DNA of 49,979 nucleotides from Casp-actino8 sp039800005. GTDB lineage: Bacteria; Actinomycetota; Acidimicrobiia; Acidimicrobiales; Ilumatobacteraceae. A program made the translations under genes and the position numbers. Shown in pieces: positions 1 to 7,925 of this stretch. The notes below the pieces were generated by a model. It was not told the DNA's origin. It ran no database searches and worked only from the letters and a program-made list of their open reading frames with translations. The DNA is taken from contig JBDLRN010000037.1 of NCBI GenBank assembly GCA_039800005.1, forward strand, positions 1-49,979, in the 5' to 3' direction. Positions within the stretch are counted from its first letter, which is position 1, and each line of letters opens with the position of its first letter.

Positions 1-2
1 CC

Positions 3-131
3 GCATTGCAGAGGCGTGGAGCCGACATGACGTCGGATCCGGACTGGCGCAAGGGTTCGGTGTGGGTTCTCGATCGCCACGACGGCGACGTCATCGGCGC
101 CACTTGTTGGCCGCCGCCGAACGACGACTGA
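3..131 (+). CDS. C-terminal end of an unidentified protein (cut by left edge)
   Basis: An open frame runs in from the left edge and stops at TGA 129-131. It gives about 42 residues, including DWRKGSVWVLDRHDGDVIG and ending WPPPNDD. The acidic, Trp-containing composition and codon use match the neighbouring real genes. I do not recognise the family, and too little is present to assign a function. It is convergent with the ccm operon, whose last gene ends at 168, leaving 36 bp between them. That gap holds a short inverted repeat which could terminate both transcripts. Confidence 0.55.
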   Translation, partial: ALQRRGADMTSDPDWRKGSVWVLDRHDGDVIGATCWPPPNDD

Positions 132-158
132 TCGCTCGTCAGAGTTCGCTCGGTGCCT

Positions 159-175
159 CGCCCTACGTCAGGGCG
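159..175. terminator. Short inverted repeat at a convergent gene junction
   Basis: CGCCCT and AGGGCG form a perfect 6-bp stem around a 5-nt loop. It overlaps the stop codon of the CcmI-like gene and lies 28 bp past the stop of the left-edge gene. There is no T-run on either side, so this is at best a weak or factor-assisted terminator. Confidence 0.25.
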
Positions 176-920
176 TGGCGGCGGCGATGTCGGCGGCCAA
201 TCCCTCGACCAACGACTTCACCTCGGCGGGCGGATCGGAGGAGAGGCACTTGTCGACTTCGGGACCGGCGGCCTCGGCGTCGTCGACGAAACGGAAGAGC
301 GCGATCCCGAGGAAGCAGTGCGCATCGGGATAGGTGTCGTCGACGACGGTGGCCTGCCGCAAGAGCAACAGGCCCGACTGGAAACGTTCGCGAACCACCT
401 CGTCGGTCGACGTCTGGTCCTGCGTGGCCGACAAGACGGTGAGCCAGCCGATATAAGTGAGTGCTTCGACGTTGTCGGGTTCGACGGCCAACACCTGTGA
501 ATACAAGTCGACGGCCCGCGGGATGTCACCCATGCCCACCGCCCGCGCCTCCACGAGCAGTGACGTGACGCTGCCGTCACCGATCGATCCGGTCATGGTC
601 TGGCCGGGCAGGCGCTCACCGGCACTCGTCGCCACCGCGATTCCGGCGCCGACCGCCAACGCCAACACCACCAACGACACCAGCAACACTCGCCACGGGG
701 AACGTCGGCGAGACGTCGACTCATCGGTCGCGGCGACGGCGTAGGTGTCGGCATCGAGTTCGCGCAACACCGCGGCCGCTCGCGCCGTGTACGACTCCTT
801 CAACGCGCGGTAGTCGTCGTCGGTCACGTCACCGGCCGCTCGCTCCCGTTCGAGATCGTCGAGCGATGCGAGCAGGAAATCGCGCTCCTCCTCGCGGATC
901 GCTCGCTCCTCGGGCGTCAT
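168..920 (-). CDS. ccmI: CcmI-like cytochrome c biogenesis protein with TPR domain
   Basis: The protein has about 250 residues. The N-terminal 50 residues (MTPEERAIREEERDFLLASLDD onward) resemble the short CcmI/CycH N-terminal module. One membrane span follows (around residues 78-98, WRVLLVSLVVLALAVG), then a C-terminal tetratricopeptide-type region with DLYSQVLAVEPDNVEALTYIGWL. In the family this protein holds apocytochrome c for the haem ligation complex. The ATG at 920 is chosen because it overlaps the ccmH stop as ATGA; the frame stays open further upstream but there it lies inside ccmH. It is the last gene of the ccm operon. The assignment rests on topology, TPR and position, because CcmI sequences diverge strongly. 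Confidence 0.75.
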   Translation of the reverse strand: MTPEERAIREEERDFLLASLDDLERERAAGDVTDDDYRALKESYTARAAAVLRELDADTYAVAATDESTSRRRSPWRVLLVSLVVLALAVGAGIAVATSAGERLPGQTMTGSIGDGSVTSLLVEARAVGMGDIPRAVDLYSQVLAVEPDNVEALTYIGWLTVLSATQDQTSTDEVVRERFQSGLLLLRQATVVDDTYPDAHCFLGIALFRFVDDAEAAGPEVDKCLSSDPPAEVKSLVEGLAADIAAATP

Positions 921-1405
921 CGCCCGCTCCGAGAGCGACGCGCCTGCGCCACGAGAACTTCGTCGGAATCGGTGGCCACGAGAGTTCGGCTCTCGCGCCG
1001 CCAACGTTGGAACACGAAACCCATGAACACCACGGCCACGACGGCTACTGCGACGGGCAGTGCCCAGACCAGACCCTCGATACCCGAGGCCCTCGGTACG
1101 AGGAGCACGTCGCTGCCGAAACTCGACTCGATCGAGCGAACGATCTCACCGTCGGTGAGCCGACCCTCGCTCACGAGACGAGTGATCTCGTTGCGGATGG
1201 CCACCGACGCACTACCGCGCGATTCGAAGACGCTCTCACCGTCACAGGTGGGACACGCAAGACGCTGCGACACCGCGTCGATGCGTTCCTGCGGCGTGGA
1301 CGGGCCGGAGTCGCGCTGAATACCGACAGCCAGTGCGACGACGAAGACGAACAGCAACACGATCCAACCGGCGGGGCTCTTGAGCGACTTCGCGACTCGA
1401 CTCAC
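917..1405 (-). CDS. ccmH: CcmH/CycL thiol-disulfide protein for apocytochrome c
   Basis: The protein has 162 residues with an N-terminal membrane segment (about 13-30), an extracytoplasmic domain with the redox motif LACPTC (Cys51, Cys54), and a second membrane segment near 110-130. CcmH proteins keep the CxxCH cysteines of apocytochrome c reduced for haem attachment, and the family motif LRCxxC is matched with Ala in place of Arg. The GTG start at 1405 overlaps the ccmG stop (GTGA), and its own stop overlaps the ccmI start, so translation is coupled across ccmG-ccmH-ccmI. The helical region after the redox motif (IRNEITRLVSEGRLTDGEI) is typical of the family. Confidence 0.88.
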   Translation of the reverse strand: MSRVAKSLKSPAGWIVLLFVFVVALAVGIQRDSGPSTPQERIDAVSQRLACPTCDGESVFESRGSASVAIRNEITRLVSEGRLTDGEIVRSIESSFGSDVLLVPRASGIEGLVWALPVAVAVVAVVFMGFVFQRWRRESRTLVATDSDEVLVAQARRSRSGR

Positions 1406-1959
1406 GCGTCACCCATCCGTTCGAAGGTCTCGATCACGGTGCCGAGCAGTTCGGCGGTGACCTCGCCCGTGAGGCGCTCGGCCACGATGCCAGTAGGACT
1501 GATGATCCAGGTCTCGGGAACCTTGGCCACGCCGAAGGCCACCGCGATCCGACTGTTGTCGTCACGCACGACCGGCCATCCGCCACCGTTGTCGGCGAAC
1601 CACTCGCGCACCGCGTCCTCGTCGTCATCGTTCACGATGGTGACAAGCTCGGCGCCCACGGATCCGGCGGCCTGCTGAGCCTCGTGGAACTTCACGAGTT
1701 CGGGATGCTCACGCTTGCACGGAACGCACGTGGAGTTGAAGAAGTTGAGCACGACCCACGAGCCTCGACGACGCGACAGATCGAACACGGTGTCGTCGTA
1801 TGTGGTGCTGGTGACCGCCGGAGCCGGACGGCCGAGCAACGGGGAGTCGGCCGTCTCGGTCGAACGCGCCGACGCCACCACGAACACGACCACCAGGAAC
1901 ACCAACACGGCCGAACCGGCGGCGGCGACGATCGGACCGATCCGACGGCGCTCAGACAC
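1402..1959 (-). CDS. ccmG: CcmG/ResA/TlpA-type membrane-anchored thioredoxin
   Basis: The protein has 185 residues with an N-terminal membrane anchor (about 10-30) and a TlpA-like thioredoxin domain. The active site is STCVPCKREHPEL (Cys78, Cys81), and the cis-proline region reads KVPETW. This type delivers reductant to CcmH and apocytochrome c outside the cytoplasmic membrane. The start is taken as GTG 1959, which overlaps the end of ccmF by 8 nt; the frame extends upstream but runs through ccmF. Domain length and operon position fit CcmG, though by sequence alone ResA or TlpA would be equally good names. Confidence 0.85.
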   Translation of the reverse strand: MSERRRIGPIVAAAGSAVLVFLVVVFVVASARSTETADSPLLGRPAPAVTSTTYDDTVFDLSRRRGSWVVLNFFNSTCVPCKREHPELVKFHEAQQAAGSVGAELVTIVNDDDEDAVREWFADNGGGWPVVRDDNSRIAVAFGVAKVPETWIISPTGIVAERLTGEVTAELLGTVIETFERMGDA

Positions 1960-3928
1960 GACTCGCCTCTTCGTCTCGCGACGCGATCCCTTCCGACACC
2001 GGGGCCTCGGGACGGCGACGACCGCCCGGGAACGCCGAGAGAATCGTGCCGAGGGCAGTGAGTCCGCCACCGATCCAGAGCCAGAGGATGAGCGGCTTCA
2101 CGAACACCTTGATGCGCGCCTCGGTGTCGTCGGGGCGCACGTCGCCCTCGAGGGTGAGGTACAAGTCGTGGCGGAAGCCGGACTTCACACTGGGAGTGCC
2201 GATGTCCATTCCCTGTTGCAGATACTTGCTGCGCGACGGCTCGTACACCGGGCCGCCGTCGATGCGCACCTGCGCCTTCAACGACGACTTCACGTCGTCG
2301 GTCTCGAGCGCGAGACCTTCGAATGTGAACGTGTGTCCCGAGAACTCGACGGTGTCGCCCACCGACATCACGAATTCCTGACTGCGCGTGTAGGCACCCG
2401 ACGCGGCCAGTGCGACCGACATCACGATCACACCAAGGTGCACGACCATGCCGCCGTTGGCCCGGCCGACGAAACCACGCACGCCATGGCGACGAGTGGC
2501 CAGACCGAGTTGGCGGAAGGCCGAACCGGCGGCGAAACCGCCCAGGGCGAAGGCCAACAACGGCGCCCAGCCGTCGTTGCCGATCAACACTGCGAACACC
2601 AAGGCACCCACACCGCACGCCGCCGGCCAGAACAGACGATCGCGCAGCACCTCACCGGTCGTCTTGCGCCACGGAAGAACGGGGGCCACCGCCATGAGGA
2701 ACAACATGGTGAGCCCGATGGGCTTGGTCATGCGGTCGAAGAACGGTGCGCCGACCACGAGGCGACGGTCCTGCAACGCTTCGACGATCAACGGGAAGAT
2801 CGTGCCGAGCAACACGATGAAGGCGAACACCGTGAACAACACGTTGTTGGCCAGGAACGCTCCCTCGCGACTGAGCGGCGAATCGATGCTGCCCGGAGCC
2901 CGCAGGCGATCACCACGCCAACCGATCAGACCCAGCGACACCACGACGATGATCGTGAAGAAGACGAGCAACCACGGGCCCACGCTTCCTTCGGCGAAAG
3001 CGTGCACGCTGTTGATCACACCCGACCGCGTGAGGAAGGTGCCGAGGATGGTGAGGCTGAAGGTGGCGATCACGAGACTCAGGTTCCACACGCGCAACAT
3101 GCCTCGCCGTTCCTGAACGATCACCGAGTGCAGGAAGGCCGTGCCGGTGAGCCACGGGAGGAAGCTGGCGTTCTCGACCGGATCCCACGCCCACACACCG
3201 CTCCAGCCGAGCACTTCGTAACTCCACCAGCCGCCGAGGATGATGCCGATGGTGAGGAAGCCCCACGAGTAGACGGTCCACCGACGCGTGGCGAGCAACC
3301 ATCCCTCACCCACGCGACCGGTGATGAGAGCCGCGATGGCGAACGCGAAGGGAACGGTGAAGCCGACGTAGCCCAGGTACAGGATCGGCGGATGGAACAC
3401 CACGAGCACGTGGTTCTGCAAGAGAGGATTGGGACCAGGTCCGTCGGTCACACCGGCCGGGCCGAGCGCGAACGGATCGGCCGGACCGAACGACAGCAAG
3501 AAGAAGAACAGGCCGACCACGAACATGACCACCATCGCCCACGCGAGCAGTTCGTCGTCGCGCTTCGAGCGGAACTTCACCGCCACTGCGACCATGAAGC
3601 CGGTGAGGATGAGGATCCACATGAGGATCGATCCCTCGAGAGCGCTCCACAGCGCCGTGACGTTGTACAACGCCGGCGTGCTGCGCGATCCGACCTGCTG
3701 AACGTAGGCCAGACTGAAGTCGCGCGTGATGAGGGCCCGTTCCATCATCACGAAGGCCAACAGAGCGGCGGCGAACGCCGCGTACGCATAACGAGGAGAC
3801 GAGCGCAGGATGCGCACGTCGTGGCGTCGGATGCCGACGACCGTGACGACGACGCCGAAAGCGCAGACGAGAAGGCCGAGCAGAATCGCCCCGCGGCCGG
3901 CGGCGGCGTTCAGACTGACGGCGAGCAC
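1952..3928 (-). CDS. ccmF: CcmF haem lyase subunit
   Basis: A 658-residue polytopic membrane protein of normal CcmF length. The Trp-rich WWD signature (GGWWSYEVLGWSGVWAWDP followed by VENASFLPW) lies at about residues 225-255, after many hydrophobic helices. Later segments include VVHLGVIVMS near residue 490 and a large extracytoplasmic domain before the last helix. CcmF, with CcmH and CcmI, attaches haem from holo-CcmE to apocytochrome c. The GTG start at 3928 has a strong upstream GGAGGAG and overlaps ccmE by 19 nt. It is the largest gene of the operon. Confidence 0.95.
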   Translation of the reverse strand: MLAVSLNAAAGRGAILLGLLVCAFGVVVTVVGIRRHDVRILRSSPRYAYAAFAAALLAFVMMERALITRDFSLAYVQQVGSRSTPALYNVTALWSALEGSILMWILILTGFMVAVAVKFRSKRDDELLAWAMVVMFVVGLFFFLLSFGPADPFALGPAGVTDGPGPNPLLQNHVLVVFHPPILYLGYVGFTVPFAFAIAALITGRVGEGWLLATRRWTVYSWGFLTIGIILGGWWSYEVLGWSGVWAWDPVENASFLPWLTGTAFLHSVIVQERRGMLRVWNLSLVIATFSLTILGTFLTRSGVINSVHAFAEGSVGPWLLVFFTIIVVVSLGLIGWRGDRLRAPGSIDSPLSREGAFLANNVLFTVFAFIVLLGTIFPLIVEALQDRRLVVGAPFFDRMTKPIGLTMLFLMAVAPVLPWRKTTGEVLRDRLFWPAACGVGALVFAVLIGNDGWAPLLAFALGGFAAGSAFRQLGLATRRHGVRGFVGRANGGMVVHLGVIVMSVALAASGAYTRSQEFVMSVGDTVEFSGHTFTFEGLALETDDVKSSLKAQVRIDGGPVYEPSRSKYLQQGMDIGTPSVKSGFRHDLYLTLEGDVRPDDTEARIKVFVKPLILWLWIGGGLTALGTILSAFPGGRRRPEAPVSEGIASRDEEASRV

Positions 3929-4398
3929 GCGGACTCCTCCGTGGAGTCGTACGCCTCTTCGTCGACCCGGTCGGGGTTGTCGGCGACGTACTCGTTGGAG
4001 TGCTTCACCTCGATGCGATCACCGAGAAACACTCCCGACTCGACCACACCGTGCACGACGACCGGGATGCATTCCTTGAAGATGCCGCCGGGTTCGCCGT
4101 CGTACCGGACCGGAATCTGCGCGCCGTTGAACGAGACCGTGAACGACGTGACCACTCCGTCGTTCTGCACCGAGCCCTCGTCGACCACACCTTGAATGCG
4201 CAAGCGCCGACCCGGGTCGCAGCCGTCCTTCACGCCCACTTCGTCGACGTTGCAGTAGTAGTCGATCGCCGACGTGAGGAACTGTGTGACCACGACCGCA
4301 CCGGCACCGAGCACGAGCACCAGCACCAGAGACGGCAGCCAACGACGACGGCGCTTGGTCGTGGCGCCTTCGGGGGCGGGACGCGGAGTCAGGTCCAC
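3910..4398 (-). CDS. ccmE: CcmE haem chaperone
   Basis: The protein has 162 residues: a basic N-terminus, one membrane anchor (about 21-41, LPSLVLVLVLGAGAVVV) and an OB-fold-like domain (RRLRIQGVVDEGSV...VTSFTVSFNG). The haem-binding motif is VKHSNEY, giving His133 and Tyr137 in the HxxxY arrangement of bacterial CcmE, so the ligand is His and not the Cys found in CxxxY variants. CcmE carries haem covalently from CcmC to CcmF. The start is GTG 4398 with GGAGG 7 nt upstream, overlapping ccmD by 10 nt. A Cys pair (CNVDEVGVKDGC) just outside the membrane is absent from the textbook E. coli protein. Confidence 0.92.
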   Translation of the reverse strand: MDLTPRPAPEGATTKRRRRWLPSLVLVLVLGAGAVVVTQFLTSAIDYYCNVDEVGVKDGCDPGRRLRIQGVVDEGSVQNDGVVTSFTVSFNGAQIPVRYDGEPGGIFKECIPVVVHGVVESGVFLGDRIEVKHSNEYVADNPDRVDEEAYDSTEESACSPSV

Positions 4399-4523
4399 GG
4401 GCGTTCCTCCGGGGGGATCTGGCGGGCCAAACGGCGGGCTCGGCGCACGACGGCGGCCGTGAACAATCCGATCGATCCGAACGTCACGACGTAGCTGGCG
4501 AAGATGAATCCGGCGTCCTTCAC
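4389..4523 (-). CDS. ccmD: CcmD small membrane protein
   Basis: A 44-residue protein, VKDAGFIFASYVVTFGSIGL and onward, with a single membrane helix followed by an Arg-rich cytoplasmic stretch (VVRRARRLARQIPPEERPW). This is the size and layout of CcmD, which helps release holo-CcmE from the CcmABC complex. The GTG at 4523 overlaps the ccmC stop (GTGA). The frame stays open upstream to give a 79-codon ORF, but that extension lies inside ccmC and has no membrane-protein character. It sits in the usual C-D-E gene order. Confidence 0.88.
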   Translation of the reverse strand: MKDAGFIFASYVVTFGSIGLFTAAVVRRARRLARQIPPEERPWT

Positions 4524-5278
4524 GACACACCCGCTTCGGCCCGGCGCGCCTGCAGAGCCACGTCGAGACCGACGTCGTCCATCATGTCGTGCAAGGTGAG
4601 CGCGCGCTGGCGGTGCATCAACATCCACACGTACATCAACGTGAACACGATCACGCCGAGGAACAACGTGAACAGCATGAGGCCGTCCATGGTCACGTCG
4701 GTGTTCCCGGCCACGCTCGCCTCTTGATGCAGAGAGTTCCAGAGCCGCACCGAGAAATGAACCAGCGGGATCTCGAGAACGGCGAGGAGCGCGAGAACGG
4801 CACTACGACGCGCGCGCTGATGGTGCGTGCCACCGAGACCGCGCACGGCGAGATAGCCGACGTACGTGATGAAGAGGAAGGCGGTCGTGGTGAGACGTGC
4901 ATCCCACGTCCAGAAGGTGCCCCACGTGAGACGACCCCACAGGCTTCCGGTCACGAGCGAGATGCCCATGAAGAGCACGCCGATCTCGGCCGAGGCGCCG
5001 GCGATGCGATCCCAGACGAGCGAACGAGTGCGGCGGAACAGATACATCGCCGACGAAACGGCCGTGACGACGAAGGCGAGATAGGCCAACCACGCGCCCG
5101 GCACGTGGGCGTACATGATGCGCACCGACTCGCCCTGATCACGATCGGGAGGAGTGACCACCAGTCCGAAGAACACCAGCCACGCGATCCCGACCAGGGT
5201 GACGATGCCGAGAACTCGAGTGAAGGGCGTTCCGGTGACGCGATCCCGCCGGCTGGCGTCGGCGACGGTTGCAGTCAT
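4520..5278 (-). CDS. ccmC: CcmC haem-handling membrane protein
   Basis: The protein has 252 residues with six predicted membrane helices and the WWD-type motif LWGRLTWGTFWTWDARLTT in mid-protein. The conserved YAHVPGAW segment precedes it. CcmC loads haem onto CcmE at the outer face of the membrane. The start is ATG 5278, preceded by AAGGAGA at good spacing; the frame is open for 31 codons further upstream but those look like non-coding shadow. A 49-bp gap separates it from ccmB, the only real gap within the operon. Confidence 0.93.
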   Translation of the reverse strand: MTATVADASRRDRVTGTPFTRVLGIVTLVGIAWLVFFGLVVTPPDRDQGESVRIMYAHVPGAWLAYLAFVVTAVSSAMYLFRRTRSLVWDRIAGASAEIGVLFMGISLVTGSLWGRLTWGTFWTWDARLTTTAFLFITYVGYLAVRGLGGTHHQRARRSAVLALLAVLEIPLVHFSVRLWNSLHQEASVAGNTDVTMDGLMLFTLFLGVIVFTLMYVWMLMHRQRALTLHDMMDDVGLDVALQARRAEAGVS

Positions 5279-5327
5279 CGGGGGTCTCCTTCTCTGATCG
5301 TCTTCGCTGTTGGTCGCGAGTTGGCTC

Positions 5328-6020
5328 TCATTCGTCGACGAGTGACCCGTAGGCCACGGCGCCGACGACACCGAACAACACGGCGAACACGGTGAGAAGA
5401 GCCAGCCAGGGCCATCCCTCGCTCACCTCGATGCCGTTGGTCCGAAAGGCGCTCTCGGTGGCCCGAGTGGCGCCGATCAGAACCGGTGCCACCACCGGCA
5501 ACACGAGCAACGGGAGCAACGTTTCCCGGCCCTTGATCCCGGCGGCGAGACCTCCGTACAGGGTACCGACGCTTGCCAAACCGACGGTCGCGACCAGGGC
5601 CGTCGTGACCAAGAGCACCACCCCGGACGGGCCGAGATCGGCCCGATACAGCACGACGGCTGCCCCCACGAGGAGGGCCTCCAGAACCAACAGCTGCGCG
5701 GCCAGTGCCGCCGTCTTGCCGAGGAAGATCCCCATGGGGTCGACGCCCGCCGACCGCATGGCGTCGAGGGCCCCGTCGGCGGTCTCGATGGCGTACGACC
5801 GGGCCACGAGGAACAGCACGCTGAAGATGGTGGCCAGCCAGATGAGACCCGGCGCCACCCGCTCGAGCACGGCGTCGCTGTCGAGAGCGAAGGCGAACAT
5901 GACCATCACCAACACGGCGAACGGAAGAACCTGATTCGACACCACGCGACTGCGCCACTCGACCAGGAGATCCTTGGCCGCCACCAGACGGGCGGTCCGA
6001 GCGATCGACGACACGCTCAC
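5328..6020 (-). CDS. ccmB: CcmB ABC-type permease subunit
   Basis: The protein has 230 residues with about six hydrophobic segments and the family start region ARLVAAKDLLVEWRSRVVSN. The central segments (FSVLFLVARSYAIETADGALDA and GIFLGKTAAL) match CcmB layout. With CcmA it forms the ATPase module that releases holo-CcmE from CcmC. The GTG at 6020 overlaps the ccmA stop as GTGA. The frame extends far upstream in antisense-like sequence of ccmA, which I discount because ccmA is clearly the real gene there. Confidence 0.92.
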   Translation of the reverse strand: MSVSSIARTARLVAAKDLLVEWRSRVVSNQVLPFAVLVMVMFAFALDSDAVLERVAPGLIWLATIFSVLFLVARSYAIETADGALDAMRSAGVDPMGIFLGKTAALAAQLLVLEALLVGAAVVLYRADLGPSGVVLLVTTALVATVGLASVGTLYGGLAAGIKGRETLLPLLVLPVVAPVLIGATRATESAFRTNGIEVSEGWPWLALLTVFAVLFGVVGAVAYGSLVDE

Positions 6021-6712
6021 GACGCACTCTCCCCGGCCTCGCGCGGTGGAACCGGACGCACCTGACCGGCCACCACGTCGATCTGTCGCGTCGCGAGTGA
6101 CCCGGCGCGTTCGAGTTCGTGGCTGGCGACCACGATCGTGGCACCCGACGCCGCCGCGGTACGCAACACGAGATCGAGTTCGTCTCGTCCGTCGGCGTCG
6201 AGTCCGGCGTGTGGTTCGTCGAGCAACCAGAGTTCGGCGCGACGCGCGATCAGAGCGGCCAGCGCGGTGCGTCGACGTTGTCCGGCCGACAGGCGGGCCA
6301 CCGGCAGGTCGGCGAGTCGTCCGTCGATCGACATGCGCGCCATCGCGTCCGACACCTCGTCGTCGGACGCTCCGATGGTGCGTCCCCAGAACCGCACGTT
6401 CTCGGTGACGGTGAGATCGGCGTACAGACCGTTGCTGTGCCCGATCAGACCGACGCGTCGACGAACAAGTTCGCGATCGGAGGTCAGATCGTGACCGAGC
6501 ACGTGAGCAGACCCGCGTTCGACGGGCAGGAGTCCGGCGCACAGCCGCAAGAGAGTGGTCTTGCCCGCACCGTTCGGACCGCGCAACAGAACGATCTCAC
6601 CTCGCTGCACGCTCAGCGTGGCTCCGGCCAGAGCCGGAAACGAACCCACCAAGGCGACCACGTCGACCAGATCGACGACGGGTGTCGAAGTCGACGTCGC
6701 AGCAGCGGACAT
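6017..6712 (-). CDS. ccmA: CcmA ABC-type ATPase subunit
   Basis: The protein has 231 residues with Walker A GPNGAGKTT (45-53), a Q-loop-like region LIGHSNGLY, signature LSAGQRRR, Walker B LWLLDEPHAGLD and the H-loop SHE. The size and the RRT after the signature fit CcmA within ABC ATPases. It is the first gene of the ccm operon and its ATG is 49 bp from the divergent sortase start, so the operon promoter probably lies in or just beyond that 49-bp gap. Confidence 0.94.
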   Translation of the reverse strand: MSAAATSTSTPVVDLVDVVALVGSFPALAGATLSVQRGEIVLLRGPNGAGKTTLLRLCAGLLPVERGSAHVLGHDLTSDRELVRRRVGLIGHSNGLYADLTVTENVRFWGRTIGASDDEVSDAMARMSIDGRLADLPVARLSAGQRRRTALAALIARRAELWLLDEPHAGLDADGRDELDLVLRTAAASGATIVVASHELERAGSLATRQIDVVAGQVRPVPPREAGESAS

Positions 6713-6761
6713 ATGTCCACGACGCTACCTTTCGCCTCCGCACCACTAGCGTTCCGCATTC

Positions 6762-7925
6762 GTGGAACCCCTTCTGGACGACGTCGATCACTTCGATCGC
6801 TTCGATCCGGTCGCGCGCGAGCCCCACGGCCGACGACGCGACTGGTACTGGTTCCTCGGTCGTCTCGGCCAATCGCTCATCGTGCTCGGCCTGCTCATGT
6901 TCCTGTTCGTCGGCTACCAACTGTGGGGAACCGGTATCGAGGAGTCGCAGGCGCAGGATCGCCTCGAGAACCAGTTCCGCGATCTGGTCGCCGCGACACC
7001 CGTCGCGCCGATCGAGAGCGACGACCCGGCCACGGCACCTTCGACCAGCGAACCCACTTCGGAGCCCGCTCCGGAGTCCGTCGCACCCGAACCCACGATC
7101 ACCCCCGTCGTCGTCGACGAAGGTGATCCGGTCGCCGTGATCGACATTCCCGATCTCGGTGTCACCAAGTACGTGGTGGCCGGCGTGGCGGCGAGTGATC
7201 TGAAGAAGGGGCCGGGTCACTATCCGATGACTCCCCAACCCGGTCACCTCGGCAACGTGGCCATCGCCGGGCACCGCACCACCTACGGCGAACCGTTCCG
7301 CGATCTCGACGAGTTGGAGAGCGGTGACGACGTCGTCGTGACCGATGTGGCCGGTCGCACCTTCTACTACCGAGTGACCGACGCCTTCGTCGTGCAACCA
7401 GAGGACTCGTGGGTCGTCGCCACAACCGATCCGTCACGCGCCCTTCTCACCCTCACCACCTGCCATCCCGAGTTCTCCGCCAAACAGCGTCTCGTCGTCA
7501 CCGCCGAACTCGACACGTCTCGCTCGCCCGTCGTCGACGATCGTCCGTTCCGTTACGCAGCCGAACCGGTGGTGGTCGAACCGACCGAATCGACGATCGC
7601 CGCCGCGCTCGACCCAGGCGACGTCGTGGCGACCACCGAAGCACCCCTCGACACCGTGCCGGCGTCGGAGCCCGATCCCCTCGTCACGTCGTCGATCGAC
7701 GCGGAAGTCGAGACGTTCAGCGAGGGCTGGTTCTCCGATCCGGCGGCGTGGCCGCACGTGCTCGGCTGGACACTCGTGCTCCTGTCGGTGGTGTTCGTCG
7801 GCTGGTGGGTCGCTCGACGTTTCGCCAGTCGACTTCTCGGCGTCACGATCGCCGTCGCCCCGTTCTTCGTCGTGCTCTACTTCGTGTTCCAGAACGTCAA
7901 TCGGCTGCTACCGCCCAATCTTTGA
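6762..7925 (+). CDS. Class E sortase with C-terminal membrane segments
   Basis: The protein has 387 residues: a cytoplasmic N-terminus, membrane helix at about 37-55, a long Pro/Ser/Thr/Glu linker (80-120), then the sortase domain. Catalytic residues are visible as AGHRTTYG (His171), LTTCHPEFS (Cys234) and QRLVV (Arg243). Sortases join proteins bearing a C-terminal sorting signal to the cell surface. After the domain come an acidic linker and two more hydrophobic helices (about 327-347 and 355-377), which is longer than a usual class E enzyme. The GTG start at 6762 is divergent from ccmA. I see no LPxTG- or LAxTG-type substrate in the window. Confidence 0.88.
   Translation: MEPLLDDVDHFDRFDPVAREPHGRRRDWYWFLGRLGQSLIVLGLLMFLFVGYQLWGTGIEESQAQDRLENQFRDLVAATPVAPIESDDPATAPSTSEPTSEPAPESVAPEPTITPVVVDEGDPVAVIDIPDLGVTKYVVAGVAASDLKKGPGHYPMTPQPGHLGNVAIAGHRTTYGEPFRDLDELESGDDVVVTDVAGRTFYYRVTDAFVVQPEDSWVVATTDPSRALLTLTTCHPEFSAKQRLVVTAELDTSRSPVVDDRPFRYAAEPVVVEPTESTIAAALDPGDVVATTEAPLDTVPASEPDPLVTSSIDAEVETFSEGWFSDPAAWPHVLGWTLVLLSVVFVGWWVARRFASRLLGVTIAVAPFFVVLYFVFQNVNRLLPPNL

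Noticed and set aside
1715..4195. An 826-codon open frame on the plus strand opposite ccmE, ccmF and ccmG
   Set aside because: It is antisense to well-identified membrane-protein genes, has the Arg/His/Glu-rich composition of a GC-rich shadow frame and no recognisable domain.
6021..6542. Upstream extension of ccmB to a 404-codon ORF
   Set aside because: It lies within ccmA in another frame and is almost entirely Arg/Thr; the GTGA overlap at 6017-6020 gives the normal CcmB length.
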